Of a DNA stretch of 64,000 nucleotides, positions 22,663-33,289 are shown piece by piece. The notes under the pieces were generated by a model. It was given only the letters and a program-made list of their open reading frames with translations, searched no databases and was not told the origin of the DNA. Where the stretch lies: the NCBI GenBank assembly GCA_965153455.1, contig OZ234496.1, positions 17,662,304 to 17,726,303 of the forward strand, given 5' to 3'. The DNA comes from Sphagnum compactum. Lineage: Eukaryota > Bryophyta > Sphagnopsida > Sphagnales. Each line of letters starts with the position of its first letter. Position 1 is the first letter of the stretch. Position numbers and translations under genes: made by a program.

Positions 22663-23265
22663 TCTTATATATAAAGTGCCTTGTCTGTCCGTCGAGGTCC
22701 TGACAGTCGAGGCCTTGTCCGTCCGTCGAGGTCCTGAAACCCAGATCCCAAATTGTAAAAGTAAAATAATCACCCAAAAACCTGCCTGGCTCCTCTTTTC
22801 CGGGCTTTCGTGAAACCCGGCAGTTCTGTGCACGAAAACCCGACAGTTCTGTGATTATGTGGATGAAATATTATACGTTTTTAGTTCCTTCCAATGAGCT
22901 CAGAGTTCTGGATGGGTGGTTATGAGGATGAGATATCATTTATTTGTAGTTCCGTCCAATTAGGAGGAATGATTTGTGGATGAAATATTAAAGATTTTGT
23001 AGTTTTGTCCACTTAGAGTTTTGGATGGATTGATTATGTCGATGAAATATTTATGTATTTGTAAGTTCCGTCTAATGATAAGTTTTGCATGGTGATTTAT
23101 TTGGATGAAATATCATGTATTTGTAATTCCGTCCAATTAGGAGTTCTGGATGGATGATTATGCAGGTGAAAATATTACGTATTTAGAGTTCCACTGGGGT
23201 CTTCTTTCGACTCCCAGTTTTTTCCCAGTGCCGTGTCGTGCCTTGCAGGCACGGGTTACCACTAG
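22663..23265 (+). mobile_element. Non-autonomous Helitron (family A), 603 bp
   Basis: 5' end TCTTATATATAAAGTGCC at 22663, preceded by A. 3' end: perfect 5-bp-stem hairpin GTGCCTTGCAGGCAC, then GGGTTACCA and CTAG at 23262-23265, followed by T. The 5' end and the hairpin share 'GTGCCTTG'. The interior has degenerate repeats of 'gtccgtcgaggtcctg' and of 'tggatgaaatatt'. No coding frame is recognised. It is the first of two elements lying head to tail. Confidence 0.9.
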
Positions 23266-23273
23266 TATATATA

Positions 23274-23747
23274 TCATATATATAAAGTGCCTTGTCTGTC
23301 CGTCGAGGTCTTGTCCGTCCGTCGAGGTCCTGAAACCCAGATCAGGACCCGCCTGTCCGTCCGTCTGGTCGAGATCCTGAAACCCTTAGTCTGTCAGTCT
23401 GTCGGTCTGTCTGTCCGGGTCAGTCTGCCTTGGTCTTGGTCAATAAAACGATTGTTGTCCAGATCCCCAAATCTGGTGCGTGGGAAGGGCCTGAAATCTG
23501 GGGGGTGGGGAATGAAAGGTGCGACAGGAATCATGGCAACCTCACGGTCAGCGGCAGTTGCCGCGCGGTCATGTTTGTTTTTACTTTTTACCCCATTGGG
23601 GAAGACAAGTTTTGTCCGAGATTTCAAACCTGGCAACTTCCGCATTCACACTTACGAATTGAAGTGCTGAAGAGCTATGGCAGTCATCAAATCCATCATA
23701 GCGCGTCAGATGCCGTGCCGTGCCTTGCAGGCACAGGTTACCACTAG
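23274..23747 (+). mobile_element. Non-autonomous Helitron (family A), 474 bp
   Basis: 5' end TCATATATATAAAGTGCC at 23274. 3' hairpin GTGCCTTGCAGGCAC, then AGGTTACCA and CTAG at 23744-23747, followed by T. Only 8 bp separates it from the previous element. Both ends match 22663-23265, but the middle (about 23440-23680) is unrelated to that element, as is usual for Helitrons that pick up new filler. Confidence 0.9.
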
Positions 23748-23756
23748 TATGTATTT

Positions 23757-26373
23757 AAATTCCTCAATACCGTGTGGACCCAAATGAGTCTGATTCCCCT
23801 TTCTATCGCCAGTATACATAGGAAGTCGCATGCTTGGCAATATTAATAATCCCCACTTGTTGATATCTATGCGTTGTGTCATTAACTTGGTGTCACGTGC
23901 ACGTTCAATAGGTGGTCTATTGCTGCCGATTACTTGAAATAGACGTCAATAGGTGGTCAATAGATTACCTACATATCTATTATCTTCACATTTTTCTCCT
24001 GCTTCGAGCACGCAAGGATAAATTGAATCAAAAAATTACCCAGAGTTAAGCAGTGCTGATAACCAAGCCAATTTCATTCTTTCTTTGCTGAGGTTCAAAA
24101 GTATCAACACTAGAGAGAAAGTAGAAAGAAAACAATTTTGCCACTTCCACCTCGTTCACAAAGACAGAGGAAGATAGGAGTTGTGTGAACGTGAAGGTAC
24201 TGTTTCCCTTTTCACACAAAGTATGAGCGACTTGTGCTCCTTTTGTGCAGCAACTATTGGCCTCTATCTGCCATATCGACACTATCGACACTCCTTGTCT
24301 CTATTGGAGTTTCACCTGCTCTTGAAGATAGGAGAGTTGCTATTCATAATCTTCCCGTGGAGTTGTGAGGAACTGTCCCCTATATACAAATTAACTCAAT
24401 TGCCTTCTGGCGAACTGGTATTCACTCCTACATGTTTTCGTTCACAGCAGAATTTTTTTCTTTCTCAGATGTCTTCATCTTAAATTTGTTGTTTCTAACA
24501 AGTTCTTTAGTTGTCAATTTCCATAGGTGATTTATGTATGACCTGTAGGCAGCACTGGCATCTAAGGCTCAAATTAGACTTGAGCTAACCCACTTTGGGG
24601 TCTCTCAAGTTAGATGCCGGTCATGTCAATGGCTCAAACAAAGCCTTGAAGAAGTGACAGAAAAAACAACAGGTGTTTTGTTCTCTGGTTCCATCGGCAA
24701 CCAAATCAACTACATGATGAACCATGGAAAAACCAACTAGACAGTCAACTGGAGAAAAATCAACTATGACAACTTTTTTCCTTCATGTTTTTTCAAATGT
24801 TTTAGCTCAAAAAAATCAATCAGATGACAATAATTTTTGCAGTCACTAACAGAATCCAAATTGAAGCTAAGCAATTAAAAGTACCCCAAATTCTGGGGGT
24901 TTTGAAGAGGTGGAGCGTGTATAGTCAATTGAAAGTGAAACGTTGTGTTTACTAGGAGAACATGTTGGCCTTGAATCTTGTTCATAATCATGTATATAAA
25001 TGTTTTTCTCTTGACTAATTGTCTAATGTGCAATTGTAGGCTTTATCATGGACACACCTGATACAGTTGACTTCTTTGACAAACAACCAGTATTTGGATA
25101 TCCTATTAAGGAAATACTGAACTATGATCAGCAAGTCATTTGTGAATACAGAAAAATTACAGATAATGCAAATCTAAAAAGCCGAAGACTTTCCTATCCG
25201 AAATGTGGCAATGAAAGCCCTCAACTACGTGAATCAAAGGAAGCACGTGATGAACTTGAAGCATCGAAGGTGAAACTCCGTTTGCTTGAAGAGTCATACC
25301 AAAAATTGACGGCTGAAGTTCGTCAAAATAAGAAGTCACAAGATGATACTCAAAAAAGCGTTGAAGTAGACAGGAAATTTTCTGAAATGGTCCAGGTATG
25401 AAGCTTACTTCCTGGACAAAAATTTGACATTGAATTATAGCTTTTGGGCAAAATATGAAATTGAGATGAATATCGCATGGGGTTTGCAAAGTCAACCGAT
25501 TTTACAACAAGTTCTATCGTACTCATGATCATCATCATTTTTGGACGCTCCAAAGGGTTCTAGCCCTTTGTTTGCAGTTCAGGATGTTGTCTTGGAACTT
25601 TTAAAAGCTTGCGACGACAAGGCATGGACGTGCATTCAAAAATGTGAATTGCGAGAACTTTTTCTGCCGGAGACAAAGCCGCTACCTGCTACATATCAGT
25701 GGTTGCTTGAACAATCGAAAAATGGGGACAGCAACGCGCAAGCTTGTCTAGAAAAGGTCCATGCAGAAGTAAAAGTAATGTCTGAGACACCATTTGATGT
25801 CGAATCAATGCTTGCTTCCTTGTCATCATACAAGAAAGCCAAAGAAGAAAGAGATCGGAGAGGCCATCCTTGCGGGTGAGTCTAGTTTGTGCAACATTTT
25901 TCAATTCCTTTCTTCACATGTTCTCAATTTACAACTTCATAATGAGTTTAACTGACACGTTTGTTTGATTCTTATGCAGTTATAAAGAAAAAAGGGAGGA
26001 CATCATATTATTTGTCAAAGAACTCGCTGAGGGTGATGAACCGCTCCCAGAACCTTATAAAAATTCTGATAGAGAGCTTGTGAAGAAAGCAGTTTCGCAC
26101 TGGTCAAAGACTCATGATCAAGAGGCAGGTCCTTCTGGTGAAAGAAAACGCACCAAAGTTAGAAGATCCAACAGAACTAGGAAGAGGCCATCTCAATGAA
26201 TTTGACCAACATTTAGTTGAAGGTGATGAAGTTGGTTTCATGAATGGTGATGATGTTGAGGACCTTTGTTCGTTAAGTTAGGTGATTGATTACTGAAGAA
26301 GTCTCTGACTTTGGAATCAATGAGGAAGACCAAACTTTCCACTTAAAGATTTGATGTGCCATAATTTCACTGT
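23757..26373 (+). repeat. Tandem duplication unit 2 (gene-bearing part)
   Basis: Nearly identical to 17150-19795 in flanks and introns; differences are rare single bases except inside exon 1 and at the start of exon 3. It starts at 'tttaaattcctcaataccgt' directly after the second family A Helitron. Confidence 0.92.
25048..26199 (+). CDS. Uncharacterised three-exon gene, copy 2 (intact by model)
   Basis: Predicted 286 residues, family unknown to me. Exons: 25048-25395, 25583-25875, 25980-26199. They sum to 861 bp, an exact multiple of three, with GT-AG junctions (CAG|GTATGA, TTCAG|GAT, GCGG|GTGAGT, TGCAG|T). Exon 1 begins MDTPDTVDFFDKQP and contains a Glu/Lys/Leu-rich probable coiled coil (about residues 65-105). 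Exon 2 carries 'LLKACDD', 'YQWLLEQSKNGD' and 'SETPFDVESMLASL'. Exon 3 has 'FVKELAEGDEPLPEPYKNSD' and a basic tail (RKRTKVRRSNRTRKR), possibly nuclear. Exon 1 differs strongly from copy 1 although the surrounding introns are almost identical. No membrane segment or signal peptide is visible. Confidence 0.65.
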
Positions 26374-29300
26374 AAACTATTTTTGTGGGTTTTTAATTGC
26401 AATTTATTTCTAGTTTGATTGCTATGAATATGTTATGAACAATAGTAGAAAAAAGTGTTGTTTCATTCCATGTCCATGAAAATTTGCCTTTTGTAAAAAA
26501 TTTGAAAGGCTCCCAACTTTTTGGAGTTACTAGACTCAAAAAAGACAAGAAAGGTTTTAGCCTTTGGCCCTAGCCAAAGCTGTGTGAAGAATCAAATCCA
26601 TAAAACGTGCACTTGGATTTACTGGATTTCACTTTCCAAAAGAGGCTCCCCTTGTCAAGAGAAGCTTCCATTTTCAAGGATTTGTCCCCCTCCCAACATG
26701 TATGGGTCCTATATGGACCTTCTTGCCATCATTTGTTTCACATACCCATTACCATTACAATCCACAACCAGTTTTGGAGGCCTTATTGCTGCCTACTTCA
26801 GTTTTGGACCTCCATGTTACCACTTTACATCCATAATTGCCAAGAATATGAATAGAATGATAATTTCATCCATGCACAAAAAACCAAACATATGTAGATC
26901 TGGGTGTAGGATTTATAAACGTCTAAAATTTCAAACTCAAATGTAATAGATCATTCAGTATGAAATCATTGGTAAGGTAGGTATTGTATGTATGTACTAT
27001 TGGGTACAACTGAGAGAAACGAGGAGTAGTCCATCATGTACAATAGCCTGTTTCAGATGCTTGCTCTCTGTGAATAGTTGAGGCACCTCAACTATTCCTT
27101 GTATCCAGCTCTCACCAAAAACCAAGTCCAAAGTGGAACACCCCATTTTACCCCTCTTACCTTCCATATTTCTATAGTTTCAAATGTTGCCAATATGTTA
27201 TCATTGAATGCAGCAGGTGCCTCATGCCATATAATCCCACTTTGTGACTTTGTTGAGTAGCAATTCCACTACGGTGCAGATGTCATTCTAGTCCAGTTTC
27301 ATTTTTACATAGTGCTTTTGACCAGTGTTGCGCACGTAAGTGTCAATAGCTGTATATATGGCATGTAAATCCAGTGTAAGTGTAAATCATTCATTTGCAC
27401 TTACATGTCCAAATTTTTTACACTTACACTTATCCTGTTGCAGTGTATATTTTTTTTACACTTACACTTGGCCAGTGTAAATATTTGTCAAATACACGTA
27501 CACGGCCCATGTAATTGTTTTGGGGCGTGTAAGTGTAAATACTAAAATTATTTGGAGAGTCACCCTGTCTTTGGCCCTCCTTTCACCCCAAACCCTTCTT
27601 TGGGGGGTATCTATAACGTAAGGAAATTTTATTAAATCTGGGAATGAAATGCTGAAACTCACCATTCTTTTATATATTACAAATCTATTTCTAAACTATG
27701 TTTATTTTTTATATCTATTAACGGGCCAAGAAAAGTTGCACACCTCCCAAGCTTGGAAGCATGGATTAGTTTGAAAAGGAGCAATATGTGACAAGTGGTG
27801 TAAGGTCAAAACTATAAGATATCACACATGGTTATTTGCAATATACATATTTGCACAATTCAATCTAATCGTATTAGAAATTACACATGGAAAAATACTA
27901 CTATGAAATAATGACATGGCTTTAAAGAAAAAACCTTGGATGGTATTTTTTTATAGTGGAAATCAGAGTAACAACCTATTTCATTGAGTGTTTGCATTAA
28001 TACCCCACATCGACATCTCTGTTGCTTTATTCAAACCAAGGCATATGGCAGCGAGGTCTGATATGTCTATGGCGTGCTTCCCATAGCTTTCACAAAAGTC
28101 ACAGGATTGTTGGTGTTGGTGTCATTGGTTTTAACATTGCACCAAATATTGGTTTTCACTGATTATTTCAGGACTAATCGATGTCCATGCCATGTCAACC
28201 TGCATGTTCATCGTTCAAAGCACAAGATCATGTTGGTTGGCCAACTAAGTCAAGCATTACGGTCGTTGGCCATTAGTCACGGTTTGTGGTCACGGTGATT
28301 ACCACATTTTGGCATCTAGGTCCATGTGATTATTTTACTTGGTCATGGAGATGACATTGAATTCATAAATTTAACAAGATTGCATATTAGAACCTTTTTG
28401 TACATGCATTTGCAATTCATCAATGCATCACCTGTGAAAGTTTCTAAACTTTCTAAATGCAATTTGAAATGTAAACACCGGCTAATGAACCAGAAGAATT
28501 TCAGATCATGTTCATGGCACCATAATAATATTAAAATAATATTATGTTAACAAAGTACATGTCAATAATTGAGTTGATTATGAAATATCTAAAGATTCAA
28601 ACTCTAGTTTTTTATTCATTAGTTCTTATAAATTATGTCACTTGATTTACAGATGAACAAAATCACATACATCTATACCCATGAATTCATACTTATATAT
28701 GTTTTAAAATCCACATAAACATGCATAACTGGCAGCATGTTTTTTTCATATTTGAAATATGTTCCCTCTGATGGTCCCAAATCCCAATCCTGAAGACCTT
28801 AACCATGTCAAAAGCATTACCACTGATGTCCCCAAAGTTTACAATCAACAAACCTTCAAGAATCTTTTTCTGACTTTTAATTTACTGTTTCAGATTAAAT
28901 TCCATTAACTCTCCCAGATTTTTTATTAATAAGTCTCCAAAAACATCTCAAAATCCTATGGACATAGTGATGAAGTGAATCAAAACCACAAAATGATGAG
29001 AAAGAAATTTGTGTTATTAAGTCTTCTTGCAGGTCTTTGTCCTTGTTTATCCCCAAAACAAATGAAAACATGGCCAGCAATTTGCACAAAAGAGAGGGGA
29101 TAGAGGGTTCTGAAGTTGCACATCATGTTCAGAAACAGGCCTTACATCCAGACATGTGTTGCCACAGACGTCCTGTAATTGATGCAGTCTCTGATGCCCA
29201 GGGCAGAGTTGGCATTTAAGAAGGCTGAAACATCACTAGTCCCTTTATTCCCATGTGGGATCTAATATACAAACCACTTGACATCAAGTGAATGCTTCCA

Positions 29301-29580
29301 AGGATAAATTGAATCCAAGGAAAAGCCACATCACAATGCACACATACAAATGCCCCAAAACAAACAAATTCAGAGATAACTACACACACCACCTACTCTA
29401 GGTGCATGTAATTGGACCAGATTGTCCATGACTGCTATTGAAAGGAGCTCCTTACTATAAACAGAGAGCACTGAGCTCTACCACCTTCCATATTTGACAG
29501 ACAGGTGGGTTATGTGCGTAAGGATGTCCTGGGAACTGTTGGAAAACCATACTCATCTGCAGCCTGTTCACCATCATCAA
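26374..29580 (+). repeat. Duplicated downstream block, copy 1
   Basis: Homologous to 35860-40031 through its length; the second copy is longer because of a MITE (36748-37067) and a ~626-bp stretch (about 37487-38112). No gene is recognised. Short frames present in both copies (e.g. 28326-28550 and 38775-38999) are shared through duplication and have no recognised motif. Confidence 0.85.
27310..27690. mobile_element. Internally deleted copy of the ACACTTAC-rich element
   Basis: Starts 'accagtgttgcgcacgtaag' and is packed with TTACACTTACACTT on both strands, as at 37145-37340. Compared with 37145-38065 it lacks the ~626 bp that contains the right terminal repeat. Confidence 0.5.
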
Positions 29581-29974
29581 CCTAATTATAGAAATGTTTG
29601 AAGACTTATTTCCGACGCAACTGATATGGCCTTATTCATTAATGCAAAAAACTAATGGCAATGTTGGTATGCAAAGCTTGACAAAGGTGAAAAATGAAAA
29701 GAGTGAAAAAAATGAGTGGAATGCAAGAGATGACCAAGAAACAATTTGGCTGGCAAACTTGAAAAAAATCAGTTCATGAAAATAGAAAACAAATACAATG
29801 TTAGACCATAACCAACACGAGGATGACATTTGAAAAATAGGCATTTAAAGCTAAACCAACATGAAATCTTACAAACTAGGACATGTTTTAATTTTACTCT
29901 ATCACATCAATAGTTTATTTAAGGCATGATGTCACAAAGGGGTTGTGGTGTTATTAAATGTCACACATTTTTAC
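29581..29974. other. No gene seen
   Basis: AT-rich junction between the downstream block and the spacer block of unit 2. The 29594-29779 frame (Lys/Asn-rich, 61 residues) has no recognised feature. Confidence 0.4.
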
Positions 29975-30775
29975 AACGTGTTTAATATGTATCAATAATA
30001 CATTACACTTAAAATTACATTGTCAACTATTCTAGATGAATAATCACATAACACAAGCTATTCATGAATGCAATTGACTTCAAAAATAAGTTAGACGAGA
30101 GATATTATTAAAAAGAATGCACATCCTAATAAGCCTATCCTAGGTTTATAATAAGTTGGTCTATCATCAACTCTCAATAAATCATATCTAATTCCAAATA
30201 ATGTCTAAAAATAAGCTGAGAAATTTGGATTGTTTGTTATATTTTATTCTCTCTCCCAATTTTTGAAAAAACATTCACATAAGATGTCTAAGTGAAATTT
30301 GAAATATCCTTATTCACATGATAATAAGGCAGTATACCTTATCTCAAGATTATTTAGTTAAGAATTACATCCATCACTTGACAAAGGGAGAGCTTTGAAT
30401 AATAGACAATTCAATAACCGGTCGAACCATATGTGATCATGTGAAGATTTCAGATCATTGATCATTGAGATAATCAATTATTGCACCAAGATAATCAAAC
30501 CTGGAATCCCCCTGATGCAGTAGGTCCAAAACATGGACAACTGCCATCAAATTCCCCAAACCGACAAACTCTGTCAAAATGTGACCATTTTTTCTCAAAA
30601 AACCTGGCAAAATTTTCCCTGAAAAACAGGCAATGTTCCACAAAGTACTCGTTTTTTAATTTGAGGTCAAAATTTTGCCTCAAAAATATACAGTATTGAC
30701 AGATGAGCTGATGATGTGGCCTACATGATTGAATATGGACATAAGCAACCATTCTATTGAAATATATACATATAT
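29975..30775. repeat. Duplicated spacer block, copy 2
   Basis: Second copy of 21940-22662. It runs without interruption into 'tatatatttaaattcctcca', the start of unit 3, and so preserves the site that is occupied by two Helitrons at 22663-23747. Confidence 0.88.
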
Positions 30776-30925
30776 ATATTTAAATTCCTCCATACCGTGT
30801 GGACCCAAATTCAGTCGGATTCCCCTTTCTATCGCCAGTATAAATGGCGAATCTCATGCTTGGCAATATTAATAGTCCCCAGTTGTTGATAGTTTATGCA
30901 TTGTGTCATTGACTTCATGTCATGT

Positions 30926-31970
30926 ACACCTGGAAAAGTGGCCAGAGAAATTTTCTTGTGAATTTCCTCAATGACTCATTATCTTCACGAATTTTCCTTG
31001 TAAAGAGAGGAGGGATCTTATGTCTACTCATTAAAAGTAAGAAGGTTCTTACACCTAGAACCTACCCCCCTTGCATAGGTTGTGATCTATGAATGTTTAG
31101 ATTCACTATTAAAGTTGAGCAAAGAGAGAGAGGGGGGGAGGGAACATTGTCAAAATGGAGAGCTGGACTCAGGTATCACCTTGCCCAACACCCTTATTTT
31201 GGAATAACCTCCACTCTTACACATTACCCTGCTTAAGGGTTTTAATTATTAAATCTATGGAATACCATTTGTCACTCCAAAGGATGTATTTACAATATGT
31301 TTTGTGCTTTTGGCTGGTGACCCAGCAGCCACTTAACAACCTTGGAGAGAATTTGTAGTGTATTTATAGGGCAGATTACATTTAGTAATCATGCTTACAA
31401 AAAGAGCCCTCGGCCGGAGGATATAAACTTATAAGAACCCTAGGGCGCAGGATGTAATTTAGTAATCATGCTTACAAAAAGAGCCCTAGGGCAGAGGATA
31501 TAAACTTGTAAGATCCCGAGGGCACAGGATGTAAACCAATATGATCTTTGGAAGGGAAACTCTTTTTAAAAAAACCATTGATTACGTCCCTTGTTACACA
31601 GGGTACGCCCTGCTGTCCGGGAAATTACTGCGTGGACCTCGGGCTCCTCCCTCCGTGCTCACAGAGTAATTCCCTGATAGAGGGCCTTACCTTACACGTA
31701 AACTCCTGCTCAATTTTCCGTAGTGTTTACATACCTTACCTGCCTAAATTTCTCACTGTTCCTTCCGGATTTTGGAAGGTAACGTAGAGCCTGTCACTGG
31801 ACCTTCTGAAATCCAGAACGTAGAGTTTTTGATTTCATCTTTTCGTTGATGAAACACTGCCAAACTTTATAAAAAGAAAGTACCCAAGAACATAAAAGTA
31901 CCATCTTCTTTAGTGCATAGTGCACACCACATGTCGGCAAGCTATCTTCAAACACCACCTCTGTATGGTT
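30926..31970. mobile_element. Unidentified ~1.05-kb insertion in unit 3
   Basis: Units 1 and 2 are continuous across this point ('gtcacgtgcacgttcaatag' etc.), but unit 3 leaves the alignment at about 30926 and rejoins at about 31970 ('cctgttacttgaaatag'). The insert includes a ~68-bp tandem repeat (31374-31530, 'tcatgcttacaaaaagagcc') and no coding frame. A solo LTR is possible, but I could not define matching ends or a target-site duplication. Confidence 0.5.
31374..31530. repeat. ~68-bp tandem repeat, about 2.3 units
   Basis: 'gtaatcatgcttacaaaaag' followed by 'agccct...gg...gaggatataaactt' and 'aggatgtaa' recurs; one partial third unit follows. Confidence 0.75.
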
Positions 31971-32221
31971 ATGTTCAGTGAACTATTGCCTCCTGTTACT
32001 TGAAATAGCCGTCAATTTAAGGTGGTCAATAGATTACCCACACTTGTGAAGTGGGATATTAGAGTTTAGGTCAGGCAGCACTTTTGGCACCTGGATTTTG
32101 GAGTCCGTTGTGTAGTAGTAATCCGTCGATTAAGATGTCAGTCGACGTTTCGGATCCCGACACGTGATTAGTTAGTCACCCCGGGTACCCGTATCTTTCC
32201 CTCTACCTAATAATGACTCTA

Positions 32222-32440
32222 CAGGAAAAGCCGCAGTTTGCGACCTGGAAATTTACCAAGAGGCAAAAAGGTCACAGTTTTAATTGGGACCTGGAAATTT
32301 ACCAAAAGGTTGAGCCGTAGTCAGTTTTAATTGGGACCTGGGAAATTTACCAAAAGGATAAGCCGGAGTCAGTTTTAATTGGCACCTGGAAATGTACCAA
32401 ACGGAAAAGCCGCAGTCAGTTTTAAATGGCACCTGGACAG
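32222..32440. repeat. ~52-bp minisatellite, about four units
   Basis: Units carry 'cagtcagttttaattggga', 'cctggaaatttaccaaaagg' and 'aaaagccg'. The array lies left of the minus-strand family A Helitron and probably belongs to a second, adjacent Helitron-derived insert. Confidence 0.8.
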
Positions 32441-32525
32441 ACAGACAGGCGGGTCCCGATCTGAGTTTCAGGACCTCGACGGACGGACAGGACCTCGACT
32501 TTCAGGACCTCGACCGACAGACGTT

Positions 32526-33174
32526 ATAAAGTGCCTGCAAGGCACGACACGGCACTGGGAAAAAACTGGGAGTCCAAAGGAGACTTTCGTTTGCATGAAA
32601 GTTGTGAAGAAGCAGCCATCTGCGCTTCGCCTCTTTGCGCTGTGTTGCACCCAAGCCTAATCGGACGAAACTTAGGAATGCATAAATATTTCATCCACAT
32701 AATCAATCCATCCAAAACTCTAAGTGGACAAAACTACAAAATCTTTAATATTTCATCCACAAATCATTCCTCCTAATTGGACAGAACTACAAATACATGA
32801 TATCTCATCCTCATAACCACCCATCCAGAACTCTGAGCTCATTGGACGGAATTAAAAACGTATAATATTTCATCCACATAATCACAGAACTGCCGGGTTT
32901 TCGTGCACAGAACTGCCGGGTTTCACGAAAACTCGGAAAAGAAGAGCCAGGCAGGTTTTTGGGTGGTTATTTTACTTCTACAATTTGGGATCTGGGTTTC
33001 ACGACCTCGACCAGACGGACGGACAGGCGGGTCCCGATCTGGGTTTCAGGACCTCGACGGACGGACCCACAGGCGGGTCCCGATCTGGGTTTCAGGACCT
33101 CGACGGACGGACAGGACCTCCACTGTCAGGACCTCGACGGACGCACGGACGCACAAGGCACTTTATATATAAGA
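32526..33174 (-). mobile_element. Non-autonomous Helitron (family A), minus strand
   Basis: Read on the minus strand it starts TCTTATATATAAAGTGCC at 33174 and ends with the hairpin GTGCCTTGCAGGCAC at about 32530. After the hairpin the usual GGGTTACCACTAG is missing and replaced by 'tttataacg' plus another copy of the 'gtccgtcgaggtcctg' repeats. It matches 22663-23265 over most of its length and adds a short stretch near 32610-32660. The 3' border is therefore broken or is the join to a second nested element. Confidence 0.8.
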
Positions 33175-33289
33175 TGAGAAAATTGGACAAGACAAGTGTG
33201 GTTTGTGGTTTGTGGTTTACTCCCTCAACTAACTGTTCCATGTTAGTACTTTTAAGTCTGTTGCGTTGTTGCAGGTCATCTTTAAAGAA

